64,000 nt of DNA from Acidobacteriota bacterium (GCA_019239425.1 JAFAZX010000015.1:47831-111830); one strand, 5' to 3'; counted from the stretch's first letter, positions 37,977 to 47,675 are shown. Notes: generated by a model from the letters alone, not told the origin. Translations and numbers: made by a program.

Positions 37977-39946
37977 AACTCGCATTGGCAGGCGCGGCGG
38001 AACTCTTCGAAGAGTTGTCCGGCGGAGTCTTGACGCTCCCCCGGCGATCTGCTCAAAGCCTTCCGCAACACCTCGTCAACCTCTTCCGGCAGCCCCGGCC
38101 TCATTTTCAGAAGCGAGGGCACCGGTGGCAGTTCGAGATTCGGGTTCGCTTTGGCGTTGATGTAACTCGCCCCGAACGGAATCGTCCCGGCGAGCATGTG
38201 ATAGAGCGTCGCGCCGAGGCTGTAGACATCGCTACGGGAGTTGACCTTGCCGCCGAAGTGCTCGGGCGAGCAGTACTGGTAGGTGCCGAGGAAGCGCGTG
38301 ACGGTCGTCCCCGTGTCGCTGCTCAAAACCCGCGCCATGCCGAAGTCGATGACCTTAATGCGGTCGCCCTCCGGCCCGCTCCCGACGAGAAAGATGTTGC
38401 CGGGCTTGATGTCGAGATGGATGATGCCGCTCCCGTGAGCGTAGCTGACGGCGTCACAAATCTGTCTGAAGATGTTTGTGACCCGGTCGAGCGATAGCTG
38501 CCCGCGCTCCAGCACGTGCCCGAGGGTCTCGCCGGTGAGCCACTCCATGACCATGAACGAGATGCCGTCGTCGGTCATGCCGTTGTCGATGACCTCGACG
38601 ATGTTCGGGTGGCGCATGCGGCGCGCCGCCGTGACCTCGCGCTCGAAGAGGACGGCGTAGTCCGGGTGCATGGCGAGGATGTCCGGCTTGAAGATTTTCA
38701 CCGCGACGCGCGCGTGCGAGTCGACCCGCGTCGAGCGGTAGACGGCCCCCATCCCGCCGACGCCCGCCCACTCGTCGAGCCGATACTTGCCCGCGAAGAC
38801 GCTCCCGACCAGACGGTACGGGTCGCGCGTCCCCTGCCCGGCCCCCGCGCCGCCCGGCGCGTCCAGTAAGGTGGCCGCCTGCGCCGCCCCGTCCTGCGAA
38901 GATACCCCCGCGCCTGCGTCGGCCGAGCCGGAGCCGGGCGCAGGCAGCATCAGAGTGCTGCTCCGCAACGCCTCGTAAATCTCGTCGTAAGGGCCGCGCC
39001 TTGAAAGGAGCTTCACCAACACCGGAGCGGACAACAGGAGGATGAACAGCAGTATTAAGAGGCGGTCCGCCCACGCTATGGCCAGGTTTTTCGTGATCAA
39101 CTCATCCAGTACGACTAGCCGCGCCATGAAGCCGTACGACTCGGACCTGGAGGCGTCCCAAGCATTGCGAATTTGCGAATCGCGCGCGGCCTCCAGGGCC
39201 GCGATTCTCTGATTGGAATCCTCTATCTCAGCCTCATTCTTCTTCCGAACTGCGGCGAGTTCCTGCTCGGCAACCAAAAACTCCTTTTGCCTCTGCTGGA
39301 AGAATGGCCCTTTGCCGACTTTCCCAGACGTTGCGGCTAACGCATCATCTTTCCTCCCCAACACCTCATCTAAGACACGCTCGTGGGCATATTCTCTCTG
39401 TTGTTGCTTGAGCTGTATCTCATGTTGTAACTCGGCAACCCTTGCTTTCAACTGGTCTATTTCTGGGTATTCGGAACGTATCGACGTTTCCATCCGAAAC
39501 GCGGCGGACAAGCGTCTGCTTTCGAGTTCGCTTTCAATCTCAGGACGAAAGAGTCTGAATTCCAGCGGCTTGGTAATGATGATTGAGACAAGCGTTACCA
39601 GTATCAAGCCTGGCAAGGCCACCGCAAGCCCCTTTAACGCGATAAGCAGCCGCTCGCGGATTGCTACGTCAGCCGGGACGGCTCTCTTCACCATATTCGA
39701 GACAAGGTATCTGTCTATGGTAAAAAAGAAGAAGCCCCAGATGACGCCCAGAACGACTGCCAGCGGCGCGGAGTTGAAGATGTAGTAGAGGGCGTAGCCG
39801 CCGGAGAGTGTCGCCAGTATGGAAGAGCAGAAGATGATCGTGCCGACCCCGACGTACCGGCCGCGCTCCGTTTCGCACTCGCGCCGACTTAGGATCGAGA
39901 GGTCTGCGCCTGAGCAGGCCAGGAAGAATCCTGTGATGATGTTCAT
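37967..39946 (-). CDS. DUF4407 membrane protein fused to a Ser/Thr protein kinase
   Basis: The ATG at 39946 follows GGGAGGA and gives 659 residues. Residues 1-320 are a DUF4407 module: about four membrane segments (e.g. IIFCSSILATLSGGYALYYI, LAVVLGVIWGFFFF, LLILLFILLLSAPVLVKLL) and a long coiled coil between the third and fourth. After a Ala/Gly-rich linker comes a kinase domain (about 385-640): AGVGGMGAVY, AVKIFK, LDIKPGN and VIDFGMAR. The catalytic loop reads HLD in place of HRD, and the catalytic Asp is kept. The kinase is predicted on the cytoplasmic side. I know DUF4407 mainly as a stand-alone protein. Confidence 0.9.
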   Translation of the reverse strand: MNIITGFFLACSGADLSILSRRECETERGRYVGVGTIIFCSSILATLSGGYALYYIFNSAPLAVVLGVIWGFFFFTIDRYLVSNMVKRAVPADVAIRERLLIALKGLAVALPGLILVTLVSIIITKPLEFRLFRPEIESELESRRLSAAFRMETSIRSEYPEIDQLKARVAELQHEIQLKQQQREYAHERVLDEVLGRKDDALAATSGKVGKGPFFQQRQKEFLVAEQELAAVRKKNEAEIEDSNQRIAALEAARDSQIRNAWDASRSESYGFMARLVVLDELITKNLAIAWADRLLILLFILLLSAPVLVKLLSRRGPYDEIYEALRSSTLMLPAPGSGSADAGAGVSSQDGAAQAATLLDAPGGAGAGQGTRDPYRLVGSVFAGKYRLDEWAGVGGMGAVYRSTRVDSHARVAVKIFKPDILAMHPDYAVLFEREVTAARRMRHPNIVEVIDNGMTDDGISFMVMEWLTGETLGHVLERGQLSLDRVTNIFRQICDAVSYAHGSGIIHLDIKPGNIFLVGSGPEGDRIKVIDFGMARVLSSDTGTTVTRFLGTYQYCSPEHFGGKVNSRSDVYSLGATLYHMLAGTIPFGASYINAKANPNLELPPVPSLLKMRPGLPEEVDEVLRKALSRSPGERQDSAGQLFEEFRRACQCELGA

Positions 39947-40149
39947 CGCGTCCTCCCGCGAGTGCCGGGCTGCAAAACGAGAGTTGTGAGAGGCTGGCGG
40001 GTGTTTCAACTCACCAGCTAGACTGGCCGCAGCGACATCGGGAAAATATGTGTTAGCCGGTGGAATGTCAACGATTCCGGCGGGCGCTCGGGGCAGGGAG
40101 CGCCGGGCGTGGGCGAAGGCCGTAGCCGGACTTTTCTTGTGAGGGGAAC

Positions 40150-41085
40150 TTGCGGATCACTTTTCTCGGAACGAGTGCCGGCGTGCCGACGCGGTCGCGG
40201 AACGTGTCGTGTGTGGCTTTGAGGCCGCCGCAGCGCGCGGAGGTCTGGCTCTTCGACTGCGGCGAGGGGACGCAGCACCAACTCCTCCGGAGCGAGCTGA
40301 ACATCAGTCAGGTCGCGCGCATCTTCATCACGCACATGCACGGCGACCACATGCTCGGGCTGATGGGCCTGCTCGCCACCTGCGGCATGACGGCGCACGC
40401 GCGCGGCATCGAAGTCTACGGCCCGCGCCCGCTCGCCGACTACGTGCGCGAGGTCAGCCGCCGCACGCAGTTCCAGACGAACTACCCGCTCAACGTCACC
40501 GAGGTCAGAGAGGCCGGCCTCGTCTTCGAGGACGACGAGTACGCGGTCACCTGCGCGCCGCTCAAACACCGCCTGCAAGCCTTCGGCTACCGCGTGCAGG
40601 AGAAAGACCGCACCGGCCACTTCGACGTGGAGCGTGCGCGAGCCGAAGGCATCCCGCCCGGCCCGCTCTACGGCAAACTGAAGCGCGGCGAGCGCGTGAC
40701 GCTCGACGACGGCCGCACGTTCGCGGGCGCGGACTTCTGCGGCCCCGACCTGAAGGGGCGCGGCGTCGTCTACTGCACCGACACGACCTACTGCCGCTCG
40801 GCCGTCGAACTCGCGCGCGACGCAGACCTTCTCATCCACGAGGCCACGTTCGCCGAAGCCGACGAGGGGTTGGCCGTGCGCTCGACGCACTCGACCGCGG
40901 CGATGGCCGGGCGCGTGGCGAAGGAGGCGGGCGCGCGCCGGCTCGTCATCACGCACCTCAGCCCGCGCTACTTCCCCGGCAACGAGACCGCGCCGGAGGA
41001 CTTGCTGCAGGAGGCGCGCGCCGTCTTCCCCGAGACGGAGCTGGCGCACGACTTCCTGACTGTTGACGTGGGGCGGCGCGAGTAG
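40150..41085 (+). CDS. rnz: Ribonuclease Z
   Basis: The 311-residue protein starts at TTG behind GAGGGGAAC. The tRNase Z motifs are LGTSAGVPTRSRN, DCGEGTQHQLL, FITHMHGDHMLGLMGLL (HxHxDH), APLKHR, YCTDTTYC, HEATF and THLSPRY. It cleaves the 3' trailer of tRNA precursors. It is divergent from the kinase fusion. The 203-bp gap upstream has no gene; a GCGCTC/GAGCGC stem lies near 40085-40110. Confidence 0.95.
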   Translation: MRITFLGTSAGVPTRSRNVSCVALRPPQRAEVWLFDCGEGTQHQLLRSELNISQVARIFITHMHGDHMLGLMGLLATCGMTAHARGIEVYGPRPLADYVREVSRRTQFQTNYPLNVTEVREAGLVFEDDEYAVTCAPLKHRLQAFGYRVQEKDRTGHFDVERARAEGIPPGPLYGKLKRGERVTLDDGRTFAGADFCGPDLKGRGVVYCTDTTYCRSAVELARDADLLIHEATFAEADEGLAVRSTHSTAAMAGRVAKEAGARRLVITHLSPRYFPGNETAPEDLLQEARAVFPETELAHDFLTVDVGRRE

Positions 41086-41186
41086 TAAACAGACGTCGGC
41101 CGCCGCCCGCCGCCACGCGCGGAGACTTTTACGGAAACTGTCAGCGGCCAGCCGCGTCCGGCTGGCCCCCCGAGGGCACGAGTCGC

Positions 41187-41217
41187 TTTACACGCCGCCT
41201 GTTGCGTGTGATACGAT
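41187..41217 (+). promoter_or_regulatory. Putative promoter upstream of ssb
   Basis: TTTACA (41187-41192) and TACGAT (41212-41217) are 19 bp apart, about 70 bases before the ssb ATG. The -35 is close to consensus; the spacing is one or two bases long. The 204-bp gap also contains a GGCCAGC/GCTGGCC stem (41147-41167). Confidence 0.35.
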
Positions 41218-41289
41218 GTGCCAGGATTGCAACGCCGCGCACCGAAGTTCTCCCGACGCGGCGTGCGTTAGGTAAACGGAGCGAGAGAC

Positions 41290-41757
41290 ATGTCTTTCAA
41301 CAAGATCATCATCGTCGGCAACCTCGGGCGCGACCCCGAGCTCTCCTACACGCCGCAGGGCACGGCCGTCTGCAAGTTCTCGGTGGCGACCAACGAGCGG
41401 CGGCGCGACAAAGCCGGCGAGCAGCAGGACATCACCACCTGGTTCCGCGTCACGTGCTGGGGCAAGCAGGCCGAGAACGTCTCGCGCTATCTGTCGAAGG
41501 GGCGCAAGGTCTACCTCGAAGGTCGCCTCCACGTCGAGGAGTGGACTGACCGCGAGGGCAAGCCGCGCCAGTCGCTCGAAGTCAACGCCTCGGACGTGCA
41601 GTTCATCGACTCGGGCGGCGGCGGCGGCGTCGAAGGCATCCCCGTCCGCTCGCAGCAGTCCGGCGGCGGCGCGCCCTCCGGCGGCGGCCAGCGCGGCGGC
41701 GGCGGCCGTCCCCCCGCGGACGGCGGCGACATCGAAGATGACGAAATTCCGTTTTGA
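41290..41757 (+). CDS. ssb: Single-stranded DNA-binding protein
   Basis: The 155-residue protein has the OB fold (NKIIIVGNLGRDPELSYTPQ, VCKFSVATNERR, DITTWFRVTCWGKQAENVS, KGRKVYLEGRLHVEEWTD), a Gly/Gln/Pro-rich linker and the acidic tip DDEIPF that binds partner proteins. It coats single-stranded DNA as a tetramer in replication and repair. It is monocistronic or linked to the next gene, a zinc-ribbon protein. Confidence 0.97.
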   Translation: MSFNKIIIVGNLGRDPELSYTPQGTAVCKFSVATNERRRDKAGEQQDITTWFRVTCWGKQAENVSRYLSKGRKVYLEGRLHVEEWTDREGKPRQSLEVNASDVQFIDSGGGGGVEGIPVRSQQSGGGAPSGGGQRGGGGRPPADGGDIEDDEIPF

Positions 41758-41760
41758 GTC

Positions 41761-41847
41761 GGAACCGCCTGCGGTAGCGGGCGGCCCTTTGCGACACAGT
41801 GCTCCCGATTCACGAAGAGCCACCCGCTACCGCGGGTGGTTCTGACC
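41761..41847. repeat. 23-bp inverted repeat with CGGTAGCGGG core
   Basis: The arms are 41762-41784 (GAACCGCCTGCGGTAGCGGG start) and about 41820-41843; they differ at three positions, two of which are G-U pairs in RNA. It lies between the ssb stop and the start of the zinc-ribbon gene. It is another sequence family but has the same position and architecture as the heptamer elements. Confidence 0.8.
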
Positions 41848-41871
41848 TTTATGTTTCAGTGAGGCGGGAGC

Positions 41872-42768
41872 ATGGGTGAGGAGTACAGGGACGGGGAAGA
41901 GACGGGGCGGGCGTTGGTGGCGGTCGAGCGGGCGCGCTTCATGCCGGCGATGTCAATCGAGTCGGCCGTCGAGCGCTACAACGCGGTGACGGAGTTCGTC
42001 AGCCGCGTGCTCAGGAAGGACGTGGACTACGGCGTCATCCCCGGCACCGAGAAGCGCACGCTCCTCAAGCCCGGCGCGGAGAAGCTGACGACCTTCTTCG
42101 GCCTCTCTACGCGCTTCGAGCTGTTGGAGCGCATCGAGGACTGGACGGGCGAGCGGCACGGCGGCGAGCCCTTCTTCTACTACCTCTACCGCTGCCGCCT
42201 CTTCCGCGGCGACGTGCTCATCGCCGAAGGCGACGCCTCCTGTAACTCGCGCGAGGCCAAGTACCGCTGGCGCGAGGCCCAACGCGCCTGCCCCGCCTGC
42301 GGCCAAGCGACAATCATTAAAGGCAAGGAAGACTTCGGCGGCGGCTGGCTCTGTTGGAAGAAGAAGGGCGGCTGCGGCGCGAAGTACACGGACGGCGACC
42401 AGTCGATTGAGAGCCAGACGGTCGGCCGCGTCTTCAACCCCGACATCGCCGACCAGGTCAACACGATCCAGAAGATGTCTCAGAAACGCAGTTTGGTCGG
42501 AGCCGTTTTGCTCGCGGTCAACGCGTCGGAGTTCTTCACGCAGGACGTGGAGGACATGTACTTAAACGCGAGCGCCGTCCGCGAGGCTGCCGTTGACCTC
42601 GACGAAGAGATACGCGCCGCGTGCCGCGCTTTGGGGAAGACCGAGGAGCAGCTTGCAGGCTGGCTCAGGAAGAAGTACGGCGCGGACGGCATCGGGCAGT
42701 TGACCGACAACGACCGGCGCGAAGTGCTGGCCCTGCTGCAAGGGATGCTCTCGAAGCGCGCCGCGTAG
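41872..42768 (+). CDS. Zinc-ribbon protein of unknown function next to ssb
   Basis: The 298-residue protein follows GGGAG. Residues about 20-80 hold VERYNAVTEFVSRVLRKDVD and GVIPGTEKRTLLKPGAEKL; residues about 135-170 form a Cys4 zinc ribbon (CPACGQ ... CWKKKGGCG); then QVNTIQKMSQKRSLVGAVLL. Similar proteins occur in phages and plasmids, as I recall, without assigned function. Its place after ssb hints at DNA recombination or replication. There are no other phage genes. Cytoplasmic. Confidence 0.72.
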   Translation: MGEEYRDGEETGRALVAVERARFMPAMSIESAVERYNAVTEFVSRVLRKDVDYGVIPGTEKRTLLKPGAEKLTTFFGLSTRFELLERIEDWTGERHGGEPFFYYLYRCRLFRGDVLIAEGDASCNSREAKYRWREAQRACPACGQATIIKGKEDFGGGWLCWKKKGGCGAKYTDGDQSIESQTVGRVFNPDIADQVNTIQKMSQKRSLVGAVLLAVNASEFFTQDVEDMYLNASAVREAAVDLDEEIRAACRALGKTEEQLAGWLRKKYGADGIGQLTDNDRREVLALLQGMLSKRAA

Positions 42769-42819
42769 ACGGAATTCTCAGAACCCTTCCGCCTCTCAAT
42801 CGCTGAAACGCGATTTGGC

Positions 42820-42847
42820 TTGCCGTCCGCACCGGCGGTGCTACAAT
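42820..42847 (+). promoter_or_regulatory. Putative promoter of the kinase-TIR operon
   Basis: TTGCCG (42820-42825) and TACAAT (42842-42847) are 16 bp apart, leaving a leader of about 80 bases before the ATG at 42933. No Shine-Dalgarno sequence is visible in front of that ATG. The operon thus has its own promoter, separate from ssb. Confidence 0.5.
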
Positions 42848-42932
42848 CTCACACACTCGCCGAACAGGCGGGCCAACTTCCACTTCCGCGGCCCGTATGT
42901 GGCCCTTAATCCATGCGCACTAATTCAGACAT

Positions 42933-45398
42933 ATGAGCCAAGAGGGACAGGAGAAGTCTGGCGACCCGCGGGACTTGACCGGGAAGCTGCTCGACGGGCG
43001 CTACCTCGTCGAGAGCCAGCTCGGCCGCGGCGGACTCGGGGTCGTCTACCTCGCGCGCGACACGAAGCTGTTGGACAAGCGCGTCGTCGTCAAGGTGCTC
43101 CTCGACGAGTTCGTCGACGAGGAGGTCGCCCACTGGGTGCGCCGCAAGTTCCGCGCGGAGATCGAGGCGCTCGCGCGCATCGACCACCCGGGCGTCGTCG
43201 GCGTCGTGCACGCGGGCGAACTCCCCGACGGGCGCCCCTTCATCGTCATGCAGTACATCGAGGGGGGCAGCCTCGGCTCGCTGATGAAGCAGCAGGGGAA
43301 GCTGGAGTTCGCGCGCGCCGCCAACATCATCCGGCAGATCGGCCACGCCGTCGGGAGCGCGCACAGCCGCGGCGTCGTCCACCGCGACCTCAAGCCCGAG
43401 AACATCATGCTCCAGTCGCTCGAAGGCGGCGACGACCACGTGCGCCTCATCGACTTCGGCATCGCGTCCGTCCACGACTCGCAGGCGGAGGCCGCGGCGA
43501 CCAACACGCGCGTCGCGGGCACGCCCTACTACATGGCGCCCGAACAGTTGCTGGGCAAGCCCTCGCCCGCCAGCGACATCTTCGCCATCGCGGTGCTCGC
43601 CTACGAGATGCTGACGGGCGTGCGCCCCTTCGACCCGAAGACGCCCTACCAGGTGATGGAGACCTTGCGCGCGGGCGCGCGGGCGCGCCCGACGAAGCTG
43701 CGCCCCGACCTGCCGGCCGAAGCCGAGAAGATCATCCTGCGCGCGCTCTCCTTCGAGGAGGCGGCGCGGCCCGCGAGCGCGCGCGAGTTCGTCGACCGCC
43801 TCGCACAGGCCTTGCACGGCGCGGGCGCGGAGCCGGCGACGATCCCCCGAATCACGCCGCAGCCGGCCGCGACCGCGGCGGCGGAGGTCGCGCCGAAGGG
43901 AGGGGCTACGGAGGTCGTGCCGCGGACGGCGGTCGCCGCGTCGCAGGTCGCGCTGCTCTACAAGCGCAACGCCGAGCCCGACGAGCACGTGCTCCGCGTG
44001 CTCGAAGACGCGCTCGCCAAAAAGGGCCACGGCGTCTTCGTCGACCGCAACATGAAGGTCGGCGTCGAGTGGGCGAAGGAGATCGAGCGGCAGGTGCGGA
44101 CGGCGGACGCCGTCGTGCCTTTGCTCTCGCCCGCGTCCATGTCGAGCGAGATGCTCGCTTACGAGTTGCAGATCGCGCACGAGGCGGCGCAGCGCGGCGG
44201 CCGACCGCGCATCTTCCCCGTGCGCGTCGCGTACGAGGGCGCGCTCCCCGAGGCGATTGCGGGGATCGTCGCGCCCATCCAGTACGTGCTCTGGGGCGGC
44301 CCCGAAGACGACCAGCGTCTCGCCTCCGAAATGCTCGCCGCGCTCGACGGCCCCGCCGACGCCGCGCCCGGTGCGGAGCGCAGGATGGAGCCGCCGGGCG
44401 GCGCCGTCCCCCTGGATTCGAAGTTCTACCTCGTGCGCCCGACCGACGCGCTCTTCCTCGACGCCCTGCGCCGCCGCGACAGCATCGTGCTCGTCAAGGG
44501 CGCGCGCCAGATGGGCAAGACCTCCGTGCTCGCGCGCGGCCTCCAGCAGGCGCGCGGCGAAGGGTCGCGCGTCGTCGTCACCGACTTCCAGAAGCTGAAC
44601 GCCAGCGACCTCGAATCGGCCGAAGCCTTCTTCGTCGCCCTCGGCGGACTCATCGCCGACCAGCTCGACCTCGACGTGTACCCCGAGGACGTCTGGAAGG
44701 AGCGGCGCGCGCCGAGCGTCAACTTCGAGCGCTACGTCCGGCGCGAAGTCCTCGGCAAAGTCGAGGGCCATCTCGTCTGGGGCATGGACGAGGTCGACCG
44801 CCTCTTCACCTGCGCGTTCGGGAGCGAGGTCTTCGGCCTCTTCCGCACGTGGCACAACGAGCGCGCCGTCGACCCCGAAGCGCCCTGGAGCCGGCTCACG
44901 CTCGCCATCGCCTACGCGACCGAGGCGCACCTCTTCATCACCGACCAGAACCAGTCGCCCTTCAACGTCGGCACGCGCCTGGAGCTGAAGGACTTCACGC
45001 GCGAGCAGATCGCGGAGGTGAACGCGCGCCACGGCTCGCCCCTGCGCGACGACGCGGAGCTAGGGCGCTTCTACGACCTGCTCGGCGGCCACCCGTACCT
45101 CGTCCGCCGCGCGCTCCACGAGATGGTCACTTCGGGCCTCTCTTTCGACGCCTTCGAGGCGTCGGCGGGCCGCGACGAGGGGCCTTTCGGCGACCACCTG
45201 CGCCGCATCCTCGTGTTGCTTGCGCGCGACACGGCGCTCGCCGACATCACGCGCGCCATCCTGAGCGGCCAGCCCTGCCCCACGAGCGAAGCCTTCTACC
45301 GCCTGCGCAGCGCCGGCGTCATGGCGGGCGACACGCAGGCGGAGCTGAGGCCCCGCTGCCGCCTCTACGCAGACTACCTCAAGCGCCACCTTCTCTGA
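42933..45398 (+). CDS. Ser/Thr kinase - TIR - AAA-like ATPase triple-domain protein
   Basis: The 821-residue protein has three modules. Residues about 22-290: an active-looking kinase (GRGGLG 31-36, VVVKVL, HRDLKPEN 150-157, DFG 174-176, APEQ). Residues about 337-455: a TIR domain (VALLYKRNAEPDEHVLRVLE, VFVDRNMKVGVEWAKEI, VVPLLSP, YELQIA); Glu411 in YELQIA aligns with the NADase catalytic Glu of active TIRs. Residues about 490-821: an AAA-like (AAA_35 type) ATPase with Walker A GARQMGKTS (523-531), Walker B LVWGMDEVDRLF and a winged-helix end. No membrane segment. It is 24 bases upstream of a second AAA-like protein. The layout suggests signal-dependent activation of a TIR effector or scaffold. 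Confidence 0.88.
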   Translation: MSQEGQEKSGDPRDLTGKLLDGRYLVESQLGRGGLGVVYLARDTKLLDKRVVVKVLLDEFVDEEVAHWVRRKFRAEIEALARIDHPGVVGVVHAGELPDGRPFIVMQYIEGGSLGSLMKQQGKLEFARAANIIRQIGHAVGSAHSRGVVHRDLKPENIMLQSLEGGDDHVRLIDFGIASVHDSQAEAAATNTRVAGTPYYMAPEQLLGKPSPASDIFAIAVLAYEMLTGVRPFDPKTPYQVMETLRAGARARPTKLRPDLPAEAEKIILRALSFEEAARPASAREFVDRLAQALHGAGAEPATIPRITPQPAATAAAEVAPKGGATEVVPRTAVAASQVALLYKRNAEPDEHVLRVLEDALAKKGHGVFVDRNMKVGVEWAKEIERQVRTADAVVPLLSPASMSSEMLAYELQIAHEAAQRGGRPRIFPVRVAYEGALPEAIAGIVAPIQYVLWGGPEDDQRLASEMLAALDGPADAAPGAERRMEPPGGAVPLDSKFYLVRPTDALFLDALRRRDSIVLVKGARQMGKTSVLARGLQQARGEGSRVVVTDFQKLNASDLESAEAFFVALGGLIADQLDLDVYPEDVWKERRAPSVNFERYVRREVLGKVEGHLVWGMDEVDRLFTCAFGSEVFGLFRTWHNERAVDPEAPWSRLTLAIAYATEAHLFITDQNQSPFNVGTRLELKDFTREQIAEVNARHGSPLRDDAELGRFYDLLGGHPYLVRRALHEMVTSGLSFDAFEASAGRDEGPFGDHLRRILVLLARDTALADITRAILSGQPCPTSEAFYRLRSAGVMAGDTQAELRPRCRLYADYLKRHLL

Positions 45399-45422
45399 AC
45401 GCCGCCGACGCCGCGAACCGAT

Positions 45423-47555
45423 ATGAGCACGACACAGCCTTCCGGCTTCTACGTCACCGGCGGGACGCTCAGGCGCGACGCCCCTTCGTACGTCGCGCGC
45501 CGCGCGGACGAAGACCTCTTCGAAGGGCTCCACGGGGGCAGCTTCTGCTACGTGCTCACGTCGCGGCAGATGGGCAAGTCCTCTCTGATGGTGCGCACGG
45601 CCGCGCGGCTGCGCGAGTCGGGCGCGGCCGTCGCCGTGCTGGATTTGACGGCCATCGGCCAGAACCTCACGCCCGAGCAGTGGTACGACGGTTTGCTCGG
45701 CCGCGTCGGGCAGCAGCTCGACCTCGAAGACGAGCTGGAAGACTTCTGGCTCGACAACGAGAGGCTCGGCGCCCTCCAGCGCTGGACGCGCGCCGTGCGC
45801 GAGGTAGTGCTTGATAAGGTGAAGAAGCCGGTCGTCCTCTTCGTCGACGAGATCGACGCGGTGCGGAGTCTGCCTTTCTCGACGGACGAGTTCTTCGCGG
45901 CGCTGCGCGAGTTCCACAACCGCCGCACGGAGGACGCGGAGCTGCGGCGGCTCACGCTCTGCCTGCTCGGCGTCGCGACCCCCTCCGACCTCATCAAGGA
46001 CACGCGCACGACGCCCTTCAACGTCGGCCAGCGGATCGAGCTGACGGACTTCGGAGAGGACGAGGCGCGCCCGCTCGCCGCCGGGCTAGGGCGGGAAGGA
46101 AACCTCGGCGAGACCCTGCTCCGCCGCGTGCTCTACTGGACGGGCGGGCACCCTTACCTCACCCAGCGGCTCTGTCAGGCCGTCGCCGAGGACGAGGGCG
46201 TCGACTCGACCGCGGGCGTCGACCGCCTCTGCGAAGAGCTCTTCCTCTCGAACCGCGCGCGCGAGCGCGACGACAACCTGCTCTTCGTGCGCGAGCGCCT
46301 GCTCCGCGGCGAGACGGATCGCGTCGCGCTGCTCGACCTCTACGGGCGCGTGCTCTCCGGCCGCAACGTGCCCGACGACGAGACCGACCCGCTCGTCAAC
46401 GCGCTGCGCCTCTCCGGCATCGCGCGCGCCGAGCGCGGCCGCCTGCACGTCCGCAACCGAATCTACGGGCACGTCTTCGACCGCAACTGGGTCGTCGCCA
46501 ACATGCCCGACGCCGAGGTGCTGCGCCAGCGCGCGGCCTACCGGCGCGGCCTGCTCCGCGCGGCGGGCGTCGCGGCCGTCATCTTCCTCCTGCTCGGCGC
46601 GCTCTCCGTCGTCGCGCTCACGCAGCGCAACCGCGCGCTCGAAGAGGCGCGCCGCGCCGACCGCAACGCGCAGGAGCGCGAGCGCGCCCTGACCGATCTG
46701 AAGAAGGCGCTCGACGAGACCGAACTCCAGCGCGGCTTCGCGGAGGGGCAGAGGCAGGTGGCCGACGAGGCGCGCGAAGAGGCCGAGCACCAGCGCGAAG
46801 AGGCGGAGCGCCAGAAGGAGATCGCGCAGGAGAAGAGCCGGCAGGCCGCCGGGCAGCAGCGGAGGGCCGAGCAGGAGCGCGCCGCCGCGCTCTCCGCGCA
46901 GAGGATGGCCGAGGGGCAGCGGCAGCTCGCGAACCAGCGCGCCGTCGAGGCGGAGACCGAGCGCAAGCGCGCCGACGAGCGGACGAAGGTCGCGACCTCC
47001 ACGCTCTTCAAGGTCATCCGCTTCGTCCGCGAGACGCCCGAGAAGAAGCGCGCGGTCGAATACTACGACCAGCTCGCGCACGTCTACCACGAGACGGGCG
47101 ACCACGAGAACGAGGCCGAGACCCTCCTGAGCGCGGGCGGCGTCCTGCTCGAACTGAAGGAGGGCGCGAACGCCGAGCAGTACGTCGGGCGCGCCCTGAA
47201 GGTCTACCACGACGTACGGGACGCGCCCGGCGAGGGCTACGCCCTGGCGAAGGCGGGCGACCTCTACAAGAGTTCGGGCGACGCCGAGCGGGCCGACCGT
47301 TACTACAGGCGCTCGCTCGCGCTGCTGCGCGAAGCTCTGCCGGCGATCCGCGCCGGGGCAGACCGCAAGCAGGAAGCGTACGCGCTCTACTACCTCTCGC
47401 TCGGCTACGCCGCGGTCGGCGACTACAGGCAGGCCATCGAGTCCTGCCGCGGGGCTCTGCCGCTCTTCCAGTCGCTGCGCGACCCGGTGATGACGGACAT
47501 CGTGGAGATTCGCCTCGAAGAGCTGACGCAGTCTCTGAAGGACAGGGAAAAGTGA
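45423..47555 (+). CDS. Membrane-anchored AAA-like ATPase with coiled coil and TPR repeats
   Basis: Residues about 1-370 form an AAA_35-type ATPase ([20 protein letters not shown], Walker A SRQMGKSS at 47-54, Walker [12 protein letters not shown], sensor [12 protein letters not shown]) related to the C-terminal ATPase of the preceding protein. One membrane helix follows ([16 protein letters not shown], about residues 380-400), then a long Ala/Glu/Arg coiled coil (about 405-530), then four to five TPR-like helix pairs ([20 protein letters not shown] ...). The TPR part is predicted on the other side of the membrane. With its partner it forms a two-gene signalling unit. Confidence 0.87.
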   Translation: MSTTQPSGFYVTGGTLRRDAPSYVARRADEDLFEGLHGGSFCYVLTSRQMGKSSLMVRTAARLRESGAAVAVLDLTAIGQNLTPEQWYDGLLGRVGQQLDLEDELEDFWLDNERLGALQRWTRAVREVVLDKVKKPVVLFVDEIDAVRSLPFSTDEFFAALREFHNRRTEDAELRRLTLCLLGVATPSDLIKDTRTTPFNVGQRIELTDFGEDEARPLAAGLGREGNLGETLLRRVLYWTGGHPYLTQRLCQAVAEDEGVDSTAGVDRLCEELFLSNRARERDDNLLFVRERLLRGETDRVALLDLYGRVLSGRNVPDDETDPLVNALRLSGIARAERGRLHVRNRIYGHVFDRNWVVANMPDAEVLRQRAAYRRGLLRAAGVAAVIFLLLGALSVVALTQRNRALEEARRADRNAQERERALTDLKKALDETELQRGFAEGQRQVADEAREEAEHQREEAERQKEIAQEKSRQAAGQQRRAEQERAAALSAQRMAEGQRQLANQRAVEAETERKRADERTKVATSTLFKVIRFVRETPEKKRAVEYYDQLAHVYHETGDHENEAETLLSAGGVLLELKEGANAEQYVGRALKVYHDVRDAPGEGYALAKAGDLYKSSGDAERADRYYRRSLALLREALPAIRAGADRKQEAYALYYLSLGYAAVGDYRQAIESCRGALPLFQSLRDPVMTDIVEIRLEELTQSLKDREK

Positions 47556-47563
47556 TGAGCCTG

Positions 47564-47592
47564 TTGACGCCGCGCGTGCGCTCTCATAAGCT
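47564..47592 (+). promoter_or_regulatory. Putative promoter upstream of the outer-membrane barrel gene
   Basis: TTGACG (47564-47569) is followed 17 bp later by TAAGCT (47587-47592), starting nine bases after the stop of the AAA-TPR gene. The -35 matches at five of six positions. It would make the barrel gene at least partly independent of the kinase-TIR operon. Confidence 0.35.
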
Positions 47593-47675
47593 AACGGCGG
47601 TCAGCGTGCGTGGACGAAAGTCACCCCGGCGCGGGAGCGCACCGTAGCTCCACTCCGTCATCCGACGAGGCACAA

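Noticed and set aside
41872..42768. A prophage around the zinc-ribbon protein
   Set aside because: No integrase, capsid, tail or lysis genes and no attachment repeats in the neighbourhood.
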